From the NCBI RefSeq assembly GCF_024868665.1, contig NC_079893.1, positions 10,868,978 to 10,932,977 of the forward strand: a DNA stretch of 64,000 nt, in the 5' to 3' direction. This document shows, piece after piece, positions 24,701 to 37,900 of the stretch (position 1 is its first letter; each line of letters opens with the position of its first letter). The stretch is from Triplophysa rosa (lineage: Eukaryota > Chordata > Actinopteri > Cypriniformes > Nemacheilidae). The notes beneath the pieces were generated by a model, which saw nothing but the letters and a program-made list of their open reading frames with translations, was not told where the DNA came from and ran no database searches. Both the position numbers and the translations under genes were made by a program.

Positions 24701-25935
24701 AAGCTTATGGTGTCAGCAGTCTTTCAACAATAGTGCAAATGACTGAGGTAGTTGTAGGGAAAAAACAAATAAAAAATAAATAAACTATAAAAATACAAAG
24801 AATAAAGTTTTTAAACGTAAACGTTTGATCTGTCACACAACTTCAGATCATTTAAACAAGTGCTGCAGCAGTGGTCTCTTTTGTGAGATTTTTCTTCAAC
24901 GATTTGCGTCCGACAGCAATCACGTCTTCTGCCTCTTTCGCTGTGGTTTCACTGCTACACCCGCGTTGTTGTTGCTACATCGCATTCACTTTTTCATTCA
25001 CAAGACGAAAATAAACGAAAATGCGCGCTTTGGTAGAAATGCCTAGACGGACGTTACGTCAAGGAATGAGGACGCGGAGAGTGTCAAAATAAAGGTACCT
25101 CATATCGATATTTTATGCGTGGCATCGATGCATCGTATCGTTAGAAATTTAATCGATGTATCGATCCATATCGATGTATCGTTACACCCCTAGTAGTAGC
25201 CCGGTGACTAAACAGTTTGAGAAATTAACTTTTTTGTGCGCAACATGCATCCCAAACTGTGGGTAAACATGGGAGTGCTTACTGTGCTATGTAATGCTGA
25301 GAACAGAAGGTCAAGCTACAATGAGGAAATAGTACGACACACACTTCCCAAGTGAAAAGTAGCACATATGCGTTTTTTTGTGTGTGTTTTGGAAAGCATT
25401 GTCTTTGACTATCCGGTTATTGCAGAAACTAAAATTCAGATAATTGGAGGTTACAGTCATTACAGAAATGATGGGGTCTACTCAAGGGTTTGATGAGTTT
25501 GCATGACCTAAATTTTCCATAGGAATTTTTGGCCCAACTACCCAAAGTAACAGAGCCCGAGAGAGAACACGTATGCTGTTTAACATTCCAAGTAAACCTA
25601 TAGCTATTTTCTGTGGTAATCAACACTATGTCAATGCGGTCAACAGAGCGTAACCTGAAACCTATCTTGAACCTCTTCAATAGTAACCCAAGCAAACAGG
25701 TCATCAACAGAAAATTTCTGGATTTGCATCCGTATTCAAAAAGCCTTTAGATGCTTAATCCCCATCTGCAGATGCAGTTTGCAGATTTAAACAACTGAGC
25801 ACGAGACAGATGTCAGTGTGTGTGTCTAAGATAAAAAAGAGGTTGAGCGAATGTGTGAGCAAAACCATTCCTGTAACATTGATATTAACCTCAGATAAAC
25901 TGACCTAGATAGTCACATTCACAACTTTGAGCGTG

Positions 25936-25971
<36 letters not shown>

Positions 25972-28900
25972 TTAGATACTCACTAGTATAACACCTCATT
26001 GGCGTCATGCTGCTCATATCGAACGGTCTCACACATTAACCTGCAAATCACACAGAGCGTGACTAGTTATGAAAGTAATGTATGTTAAGTAATGTGTGTT
26101 TTGATGCCCTGCAAACATTTGGTTTTCTCAATTTGTAATAATCTAGGAAATATCTGCAATACTGGTATGAAAATGAATGCATTGCAAGGTCTTTTTTCAT
26201 GCCGTCAGAAAAAAAACTTTACTGTTCAAACTTACGGACACGCACGCACACACACAATGTACCTGAGCTGGTGTTCCCTCAGGTTGGACAGTGCTTCCAT
26301 TCCATGGAGGTATGAATACACAATCTGCAGATCCTGCAAAACACACAAACACACACAGCATGTTACACTTAAACGGCTTTACGTATGTACACACGAGCAC
26401 AAGCACATAAAATTAATCAATTCAAACATTGCAAAGCATTTAAATATACACTCACTGTCAAGTCATTTAAAATCGCCCTGCGTGTGCACAAAAACACCAG
26501 TAGGAGGTGCCATATCAGTGTGAATGTACACACCAAAGCCAACACTTACATAACTCCACCTACAAAGAATTCAGTTTGACAACAATGGAATGTTTGGGGA
26601 TATTTCCTTTTGTTCCTTCACTTTCAGTGCTGCCTTTACTTCCTATTTTTGATCAAATTCTCTCTTTAGCAAGCCTGGAAAATCTACTGAGATGCCTATT
26701 CGCCCCATGACTGGTCAAGTGGGCATCATACACATCCGAGAAGAATCCCCAAAAATGCTGCTACTTTCTGAAATAAGTCAGAGCACAATTTATGCAAAGC
26801 AAATCAAATAAGGCAGTGGTTCTTAACAGGGGGATCGTGGCCCACAAGGGTGCCTTAGCTGACGTCCAAGGGGGCCTCAGGATGACTAATAATTTAAAAT
26901 GAGTAGATACAAGATTTATTATTTGTCTATTTTTATATTGAATAAATACTTTTCCAGTTAATGTCAAGCTCTGAAATATTTGATTGTGTAGACATTTTGA
27001 GTTTTTGTGAGCGGGAGGGTGGCCTTTGAATATAGTTCAATACAGTGGGGGGCCATTAAGTAAGAAAGGTTGAGAGCCCCTGAAATAGGGGATGCTACCT
27101 TACCATCAGGGCTCTGAACCGGTTCAAGGAACGAAAACGAACAAAATTTTAGCTGGAACATAAAAACGAAATCAAGTTTAATCGTTCTGAAGAGAAACGC
27201 TTATTTGTAATTGCATTTAACCGGTTAATAACGTTATTTTATTGTTCCGTTTAATACCAACCAATCTAACTATCCGATCGCGAAAAGACCAGGTATAAAT
27301 TCCCTCCGAAACGCTTTCGAGACAGATTTAAATCCTGCCAGTCAAACCACTTGAGGAGGTGGCTCCGGGCGAAACTGGACGCGAGTTAATGCATCTTGTC
27401 AGCGCTTTACTCCTCCTAGCAAGTTAGCCTCAGCTTAAGTTCATCGTTTTAAATATACACACATGACGATCACGCGCATAACGAGAGAGACGTGAACGCG
27501 ACACACTGACTCATGCGTTGTGACATTCTTGTTTTTCCCAAGATGAAGCTCAACAAAGATTTACAGATGATAGCATCAAAAAGCTAATAGCATAGCTACT
27601 GCAAGGGAATTTCGGTGCTTGAAATCAGTTTATAATTTTCATAAACTTACAGCCTGTGATTGCTTGTCATCTGAAGACACCACAGGAGTGCATCACTTCG
27701 GCAAGTAGGAGAAAACGGTGCGACGTGCGTTTTTCCTGTGTTCTTTTAGACGTACATGTAAACGGCAGACTGAAGAATGAATTAATACTGAATAATGTTT
27801 TTGCATTTTGCGCGGGAATAGAATATAAGATTAATATCTGCTTAGCTCATGAAGCCAAGTGTAAATGGAACAGTTTTAAATAGACTTAAAGCTATCCGAC
27901 CAGAGAACATGAAGTGACCAGGTGTACAAAGTCCCTGTATTGTCTTTTGTTTATGTACACAATAATGTGAACGTGAACATGAACGCACTTTGAAATGACC
28001 GTGCTCTGATGGCACATTATTACGCAAGACATCTGTAACTGCCAACACCACTAAAACTTTGTTTTAAACAAAGGAGCATCGACCAAATGTACGGAGGTAT
28101 GTTTAATAGATTTACTGTAAGCTAAAACATGTTTAAAAACACAAAGTAAAAATGTGTATTTTTAGGCTTTGTATTCATACAATGCATAGGCTAAACTAAA
28201 ATAACGTTATTAACAGTTTTCTTTGGAAGTAAACCGTTTTTGGAACGATTTTTTCTGCTCGGATTGCAACAAATTATTATCATAATTTTTTTAAGCCCCT
28301 GCTTACCATATACTGACTTATGCTTCTATGGTTAGCTAAACAAGCTAGATCTAATATTTTTTTACTTAGTTACCTGAATAACACAAAAAGTGTGTCGCCA
28401 CAGACATTTAAAGGCAACTGTACCAAAGTTTGACACTTGAAGGTTGAAAAAGGTTGAAGATTTAAACTGTCTGGTGTTACCAACATTCTTTAAAATGTCT
28501 TGTGTTTTGATGAAGAAATTCATACAGGTTTGGAATAACAGAAAGGTGAATACATGATGACACTTATCCCTTTAACACATTCCTGAGGCGCAAGTCACAA
28601 CATCCTGTTGACAACTTCTACAATATCATCCATAAAGCATTTCCTGTGATTTGGAGTCCAGACATGATTTGTATTTGCTCATAGGCTTATTGCAAACGTT
28701 ATGATGGTTGTCACTTTATTATTTTATATCGATAACGCTCGCCTTTTGCCCTTAAAAACTCACAAACGGCTAACAGGTTTTTGGTTTCGGTTACTTAACT
28801 TGCATGATAAATACAAATACAGACGGATTCAAATTGAAAACTTCAGTTAAAAGTGGGTTTAATTTGTAAATAAAGTTGTAAAAATGACTTTCTCCATTTA

Positions 28901-31900
28901 CTGGTGCTTTACAAAGGATGAGCATAGGAGTGAGACACTATGACCAGTTACAATTACACCCGAATCAGTTTTTAGAAACACACAGAACAAAGTGAAACAC
29001 TGATGTTATGTATATTTATCACCATGCACATTGACAAAAATACACAAGAACACATGTGAAGCTAAATACAGAGGCCTAGCACTTTAAAGGCCACAACACC
29101 AACATTCTCACAGATCATATTTCTATAGGGTCAGACCCCCACATGCGTCACTGTTTTCTTCTCTCCTCCCTGACATTCCAGAAGCCTCTCTCATCATCTT
29201 CCACTCCCCTCCCAATCCATCCATCCCTCTCATTTACTCCTGCCATAGTCAAATCAAACAGAAAATTCAAACAAGCCAATGAGTTTAAGTCAGAGGCATC
29301 GTACAGCGGGCTACGATTGGTTGATTTGAGTCGAAAGGCAGGAATGTTTATTCTTGGACTGTGGCATTTCCTCTTTGAAAGTCAGACATGCACAAGATTT
29401 CTGGCACTGGACCGGGTCCCTTGAGATCAGACTAACGTCACAGTTCAGTTGGTTGTGGAAGACTTGGCCAGAGGGACATTGAATCAAACCTGAAATAAAC
29501 GGCATGAACACAAGCTGGCATGTCCCTTTTAAAAGCATCACCATAACTTTCAGTTTCACTAATAAATGCCCAGCTTTTTGAAACAGCGTATTTTGTCTAA
29601 TAAAAAAGGGGAAGCCTGTTTGATATAGATATATATGAAACTGTATATATATATATATGTGTCGTAAATGTTTGTTTCAGTTCCGCTTCAATAAAAATGC
29701 ACATAAGTAATGTAATAATAGTAATAACGGTTTACTTCCAAAGAAAACGGTTAATAACGTTATTTTAGTTTAGCCTATGCATTGTATGAATACAAAGTAA
29801 TAATAAATAAGCCGACATTCTGACCAATAGATTTCTGTGATTTTTCCCATATGCTTTTTAGTTGTTCGTTTCAGGTTGATTATGAATCATTCAGACTAAC
29901 ATGTGATAATCACCAGTGATGGGAATAACGGCGTTATAAATAAATGGTGTTACTATTTTCAGTAACGAGTAATCAAACGAGTTACAACGGCGTTACCGTT
30001 ACTGACAAGAAAATGCAATATTACTATAATTGAGCTCACTGAAGCAGTTTTCATCCAAGTAGGCTCTCTCTCATCCAAAGGACCTGCAAAGTTTTTTTCA
30101 ACTGATTTTGATTGGTGTGTGTGTTTGAGTGGGGTGGGAGATAACCGCATAACTGATGATGATTGGCTTAGGTAAAGTACATTTTCATCTTTTGCCAACC
30201 AGAGGCAGAGTAGGGCGGGTTTTCACACACGAAAACAGTCGCACAGAGTACACCAATGTCTAAGAGTCAGAGAGCGATGGCAAGAGCAACACGTTCAAAT
30301 GTTGCTTTCGCAAACTGGAAATATAAGCACTTCTTTTCCCTCATTATGGTGAAACACAAGGAATGTGTATGTAATGTGCAACTTATGTCCAGGAAGAAAG
30401 AGGCTCCAATGGTGGCAAATAATTCTAATCTAATGAAGCACCTCACATTAGGGCTGGGCGATATTGACCAAAATTCATATCTCTGTTTTTTTTTTATGAA
30501 AGGCGATATCCGATATGTATATCGATATTTTCTACAAAGTGGAATAAATGTTTACTTGCAAGTCAAAGCCTCATGTGAGATGTCACAATCACCTTTATTA
30601 AAACGGCTTGTGAAACGAAATTCAAAGACAGGTTTTTTTTCCCTATTTGAAAACATACAGCTGCACACCACTTGCTTAAAACATGTAAATTGTAAACAAA
30701 AATGATAATAACTTTTTTTTCGTAAGGCACTCTGCGGGTAAAATAAGCTTCCAACGTAGTCTCGCGTAGCCAGACCTCATCACCGCTTTCTTTGGCCAAG
30801 GCCCACCCAAGAGGCCATATGACTGACAGTAAAGCAACCAATCACGTTTTGTTTTGTGCCGCGTCCTTTTTGCAGGTGGTGGAAGAGATTTGTTGTGCTT
30901 CCACCTTTTGACATAACCGTTTTATGGCATTGTTTACAGATCGCTTGTTGTTGCCGCTTCAAATCGAAAACACCCCATATCGATATTAACGATATTGTCT
31001 AATCCCACATCGCGTTGAAAAAATATATCGATATATCTTAAAAATCGATATATCGCCCAGCCCTACCTCACATCATCACATGCTGCACAAAATTAGTAAT
31101 TGAGACATTGTCCATACATTTCCCTTTGAAAACAGAGTTTTCGTTTTAAAACGGTCTTCTACCACACTAGCGTTTTCAAATGTTTTCCAAATGCTGCGCA
31201 GTAAAACACATGTGTACAGCCTGTGTGGGCGTTTGTTTCTTCCTTTATGTCACGGCAATGTGAAGCAAAGCACAGACTTTTGAGAATGAAGAATGGAATG
31301 AGGCAGGGATGCTGCTGCGGGTAACACGAAACTAAAACATTTCCAAAACGAAAGTGAAACTATCCTCGCGCTCCGCTGTCAAGCAATAACTGCGAGTACT
31401 TAAATATTCCGTCTCCTAAAATGTAATCTAAAGTATGCACGAACGAACATTCCACTATCATACTGGAAAGCAGTCAAAACATTAAGAGCACTTTGTGTTA
31501 TTAAACTTTTTACTTTTGTAAGGAACTACGAAAAATAAGTAGTACAGTACAGTATGTCTAGCAGTTGTTAAATTGGTACATGTCTTTAGAAGCATAATTT
31601 ATTTTTAGACTCATTTGTTGACCAGTTGTGGTCTGTGCAATAAATAGTAAAAGTTCTGAACTATTCTATTGTGTTTTATTTTCCAGTATAGTAATGATAA
31701 TATTTGCAATATTTACAATAATAATATATTGATATATAAAATATTGAATTTAAAAGGTGTCTCTCACATTGACCCAGAGCAACATTAAAATAGTGTAGAT
31801 TAGTGTACAATGTTTTATACAAATAATTTATTCTATTTAGTTTCCATTTAATTCCTTTAACATATTTAATATTGGGGGCATCAAAGTTATTTGACATATT

Positions 31901-34900
31901 TGAACATTTTTTAAAGGTAACGCAATAGTTACATTCCCTGGTCATTAGTTACTTTTATAATGATGTAACTCAGTTACTAAGTCAATTACTATTTGTGAGA
32001 AGTAACTAGTAATGATAACTAATTACTTTTTAAAAGTAACGTGCCCAACAATGATAATCACGATTAGTGTTGTCACGATACCAAACTTCGGTACCAGTCG
32101 GTACTAAATGTGACGATACTTGCATTTCCCACTATCATTTTGAGCGCTGTTGAACAGATTATGGTCTCCTCAGACGAGCACTTTCAACAAGTTGGTATGA
32201 TTTATTATGGTCTTCATGAAATGTCTGGAACATATTTTGCACTCAATGGCTGTGTAAACAAAACCCTTCTTGTCTCGTCAAAAACAGCTATGCTCACAGC
32301 AACCCGTTTTGGTGCGTGTCTCTTTAACTGATAATGAGTTACAGCGAACCCCACCCGCCTAACACACATGTGTAGTACTGCCATGGAAATGGTTTAGCTA
32401 AATGATATTTCCTGATTTCCTCTGCGGTTAGTTTCATCTAAACGTCTCAAATAATTCGTCCGGAGACACAAAATCAGTCACAGCAAACAGCGCATCCTAA
32501 TGCGCTTACATTGTGCGTGTATGCTTACCTAAAATCCACAGAATCCACTGCAGATCTCAGCAGAATTACATGGATTTTAGCGCTTGTCGACAAGTTATAA
32601 CGTTGCACACACAACGTGAGAGCAAGTTTGCTGTGACAGATTTTTCAGCCTAAGCACGAATGATTTAAAACAAAACTAACCCCAGTGTTCGCCCCTGTTC
32701 ATTAGTAAAACAAACAGCTTGCCGCTGCTAAACATATTAACGCACATAATGTATTAACATTCATACAGCTAAACTCCAAGTGTCCACCTGCACTTATATA
32801 CAGTAAGTTTAACACTGGCTTTGAATGTTCTATTTAGCCCGTGACTGACTTAGCTCCCTTCGCTATCATATGCTAACGTTATCCTCCTATATATACGGTA
32901 CATTTACATCAATTCAGACTGTTGATAAATATTACTTACATCGGCAGCTTTGTCTCGTTCAGTTGGTCTCGATCCCTCTTGAGGAACAACTTTGAAGCTA
33001 ATCCTGCTTGTACTGTCCCAGGTTGATAAAGCACTCCGGTTTGAAGTGATTCGCGCAAACAAGCAGGTTTTTACTTATGGTTTCTGATGGATTTCCACTA
33101 AAAATAAATAAATCCACTCCTGTCTCTTCCTGGGTTTGGACTCTGTGCAGCGACTACATTGCATGTTGTCCACGAACTTTAGCCATGGCGTCACGTACAC
33201 CGCTGTCGCTTGTGAAAACAACAATGGCGGAGCGCGGTGGGTGGAACTGTGTAGATTAAGGGGCGGTAACATTATAATAAAATACGCTTTGGACGTCACA
33301 ATCGGAGCGAAATCTGAACGGCTCGATTTCTCACATGCTTGCAGGGAAAGGCACACCAAAACAAACTTACTGGGTTCTTATTTTTCACGTTTTCTGGGTT
33401 GCTAGATGCACCGGGGACTCGATTATAGCACTTACACACAGAAAAAGTGGGGTTTTCATCTGATGTCTCCTTTAAAAAAATGCATGGAAAATGCGCTGCA
33501 CGCTGCTTCCTCCAAAAGTGCTCGGGACGTAAACTTGCTCTCTCACGTGGTGACTGTCTGTGAGTGAAGAGAGCGCGTTGCACCTCATTTAAAGCATGCT
33601 TCCTGCGCGTCTGCATTTAAAATAATGAATTTGTACATTGACCTGTTGTACAATGGCCTCAGGCTCGACAGAACATGGCACTGTGGAAACTTTAGTGTAA
33701 AAGAGGAAAAGCACGTCAGTTGTGTGGGACTATTTTGGCTGTTTTGTTTGGATGATGCTGCGTAGTGTCAGGTATTGTGTGTGCTAACATTAATGCTACC
33801 TCAAGGGGCAAGACTACAAACGCCATGCAGAATTTACACAATAATAAAAGACAATATATAAGATAATACATATATTAATAGTATATATTTTTACTTATTT
33901 ATTTAAAGATTGTCTAGTAAGTTAACAGACAGTGTTTAAGTGCAATCAACATGTTTATTACAGTGACTCTGCATTATCAAATTACTGAGTGTGGTAAAGC
34001 CACAGTTTTGTTTTATATTTATGTAATCTGTACTTTAGTTTGTGATTAATGACTTTCATGTTACACCGAGCTTATTTGTCAGTGCTTTAAGCAGGGCTCG
34101 ACATTAACGCTTGTCCGCTTGTCCGGGACAAGTGAATGTTTTGTATGGGCAAGTGAGAGAGAATTTTACTTGCCCGACCGGACAAGTAACTTGCAAAAAA
34201 GAACGCATATGTAGAATAATAAGAATATATGCATTAGACAGAGCTGCGTGTTTGTCGTGGTTGTGCTTGTTTGTGTGTGTGTGACAATAATCAATGCGCA
34301 CTGAGTCCACGCGGACACGGGATCCTGTTATTTCAATGTCATCTGGCTGTTCTGGGTGTCTGAGTGAACAGTGGCGTAACTTTGTTTTGAAAAGTGGTGG
34401 GGACAAAGACGACACAAACATACTTTAAATATGATATAAAAAATACTTTAATAAATTGTTTCTGTAAAAACTCGTTGGGAATATTCATGGACGTCACAAG
34501 CGCGAAACATGTAGGTGACTCCTCCAGAAAACAGTATAAAAACTGCACCGCTGTATCGACGGATTCAGTGGTGTAGTGGTGTGACTTAAGTGCACATGAC
34601 AAATAATATTGACACTGCCGTGAAGCAGGTTCGAATCCGCTCAACTCACTATTCTAAATTTTCACATCACATATCAGATCTGCTTCCATTTGTTTTTAAA
34701 CTATATCATGTTTTCATCAATAGATCATTTAAAGCATGTTGTGCTTTATTATATGTAAGGATGGTGTTGCTGTACGTAAATAAATGTATTAATTCGTGAT
34801 GAAACAAAAACTACTGAAACGAATGTGTGTTTTCCCCATGTAAAAAATTGTTTGACACAGATTACCTGTCGGTGGGTCAAGGATTGAGACGTTTGGGAAC

Positions 34901-37900
34901 CCCCTGCTAATCAGGACAAACATTCAAGTATACAGGGGAAACAGATGGAAAATAATATCTTTAAAAAAATCTTATTTTCACTAATTACTACGGGCATTGC
35001 CTGATAGGCTACAAATATACAACAAACTTTCTAAATTTTGTTTTGAACTCATGAAACTACAAAGTTGTGACTTTTTCCATTTATTGGAGTTTTCTATCAA
35101 GTATCAAAATGTAATTAATCTTGCAATAGACGATAGCAACCGCATGTCGAGAACAATAAGGACGAATATATAGCATCGAAGTGCAATTAAGCGCAAAATG
35201 TTTGGTACATGTATGACTTGAACAGCCATTTTCAAATATTTTCATCATTTTATTAAAAATAAATACCTTTACAATCTGATATGTGATAGGGAAAACATTC
35301 AGCAGTGCCGAACCCACGACGACATGAAGTAGGTAACACGTGCTTTACGCTCTACACCACCGGAGCAGTTAATTTTCTTGTGCCTTTCTTACATTTTGTC
35401 TATTCCAGTCTGAAACTGATGGGCGGAGTTAGTATAAATAGCCTCTGCTTACAAAGCAGGCTACTTGCATGGTAAATAGACACTCCGTATTTTTATTTCT
35501 TACAATAAGTGGTGGGGACAAAATTGACTTTGGCCAAAAGTGATGGGGACATGACCCACCCATCCACCCGCAAATTACGCCTATGTGAGTGAATTATGTG
35601 CAGTTTAACATACAACACGAGTGATGGTCGAGTATTTATCTGAGCTGCACTGTATGAGGATATGAACACATGAACTTCATCTCCAGAGTTGCTCTGAGAG
35701 TTTATTTTACAAGCGTTTTAGTGTTTGAGTGAAGCTATCTGCAAACAAGCGTCTTCCCAAAGACCCGTTAAATAAAAGTCCCGTTAAATTGAACACTCAG
35801 ACAAAAAATACTGTAGTGTACTATTGAACATTGAAGTGCCCTTGTAGTAAATTGACAAACACTGTATACTATAGTAAAGTTCAAAAACAATATAGTAGGA
35901 ATTTTACTGCAGTTTATTATAGTAAATACTATAGTAACCTACAGTAATTTATGTGGACAAATATACCACTATTGTATAGTAAAAAAGGAAAAACACAACT
36001 TAGAAATATTAAAACAAATTTAGGTAATCTAAAAATGATATGGCCCTAATTTATCCATCTGTATGTAACATTAATGTATTTTGTCAGTTATCTGCCTATT
36101 CATGTTGAACTACACTTGCACATTTCTGCCTGTGCTACCAAACTTTAAACCTCTCTAGCACCAGTGCTATGTGCAAAAAAGTTAACTTACAGCCTTAACA
36201 CTAATAATAATTACTGCTTGCCTTTGTTTTATAGCAGTCACGGAGAGTAGGCCTATAACCAAATTCAGGTGGCCAAAGTGGACACTGGTCAAAGTTGCTT
36301 CTAAGCATTTTAACTAATCGCAATCCAAAACAATTATATTGATTATAATTCAAATGAAATATCATTTTTTTTATCTTTGGACAAGTAATTTTTGTACTCG
36401 GACAAGTGAATTTCAAATTTACTTGTCCGAAGGACAACCACATGACACTGCTTAATGTCAAGCCCTGCTTTAAGTCATGACAATTATTACATGTTTACAT
36501 GGCTAGACATTTAACAAATCATTCAACATACTAGTATGATTGAGGTAATTCTATAAAATATGTTTTTGCATATATTGAACTAATTTCAATTTAAGCCTGG
36601 CCTACAGTTTAAGGTTAATCTGTCTAATATTGGGTTGGTTACCATGATTTATTGATTTTCTTTATTAAATAATACAGATGATAAGGTGCTTAAAAAATAA
36701 CGGCATATTAATTCGCAATTAGATTATTTTTCCAAATCGTTCAGCCCTAGTATGTAGATATACAAATAGCTCATTCTAAGGCAATGAAAACATAACGCAT
36801 CATTATGTAAGGTCATCATATCAATATGGACTAATGAAGGTGTTTGCAATAAAAGTCCCAAAAGGTCTGTTTTCTTTTCGGTGGAGGTCCGGACAAAATA
36901 TTTTGAAATAAACAAATGACTAAATTTAACAAATAAATTATTAGACAAACAGAGTGATGACAGAGTGAGTTCAATTAGATATGAATATATAAAATAAAAG
37001 TCCCAAGCTGTGTTTTCTTTAAAGTGGAGGTCTGGGCAATAGGCCTATCTAATCGAGTAAATAAATTAGGGCTGAAACGATTCCTCGAGTAACTCGAGTT
37101 ATTCGAATACAAAAAATCATTGAGGCAATTTATTGCCTCGAAGCCTCGTTTAATCCATTTAAGTACAGTACACACGGAGCACTGTGTTTCCCCACGGATC
37201 GTTATTACTAACGCACAGCCCGCTAAACTCTATACATGTGACAGGGCTCTCAAGTCTCACGCATTCACTGTGAGACACACGCATTTGAGTCTGTTCACAC
37301 GCTCACACGTATTTCTCATGCTGATAAATAAGTGATAGCTTATTGAAATGGTGAACTGCTATTTTACTTGGTTTTAGTCTATTTTGCGAGTGAAACTTGT
37401 TTTCCAGCTGCATTGAGTCCATCAAACTAGATGCGGACTTGTGGACGCCGAATCATGTTATTTAAACATGCCATCTGTCTGTTCTGCGTGTCTGGGTGAT
37501 TGAACTGCACAGTTTAATGTGCTAAACGCGTGATGCTCATGATTTTGTCTGCGTCTGCGCTTTATGAGGACATGAACCCATGAACTTCATATCCGGAGTT
37601 GCTCTGAGAGTTTATTTCAGAACATTTTACTGAGTGAAGCTAACGCACTAAAAAATAAGCGTCTACCAACGACCTGTAAAAATAAAAGTCCGGGTAACTC
37701 GGTATTTTTATGTGGACAAATATATTACTATTTAATAGTAAAAAAGAAACTAAAACTAATTTAGATAAACCAAATGCATCATGCATAAGCTGAAGTTAGT
37801 TGTTTACCTTTGAAATTATTCTTTAATGTTTAATTAATGTTTCATATTTATACATTTGTATTAGGCCTATATTGCATTTTGAATGTAATATGGCAATGGA

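Larger units (their letters stand above)
34369..35585. mobile_element. hAT-like element carrying two inverted tRNA-like modules, nested in 34092-36466
   Basis: 1217 bp. Termini CAGTGGCGTAACTTTG and the complement of CAAATTACGCCTATG; exact TGAGTGAA at 34361-34368 and 35586-35593. Near each end is a tRNA-like pair of internal promoter boxes, facing inwards (see 34566-34641 and 35293-35370). Confidence 0.92.
34092..36466. mobile_element. hAT-like element hosting a second hAT
   Basis: 2375 bp. Termini CAGGGCTCGACATTAA and TTAATGTCAAGCCCT; GCTTTAAG at 34084-34091 and 36467-36474. GGACAAGTGAAT-type motifs recur inverted near both ends. Without the nested element (34369-35585 plus one duplication) it is about 1.15 kb and non-coding. 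Confidence 0.9.

Noticed and set aside
30256..30705. 149-codon plus-strand frame as a host zinc-finger gene
   Set aside because: It starts in one hAT and runs into a nested hAT at 30449. Only the first part resembles a BED finger. It is transposon debris.
33075..33616. Overlapping frames of about 90-106 codons on both strands
   Set aside because: They lie in a CpG-rich transposon-end fragment; the short open frames follow from base composition.
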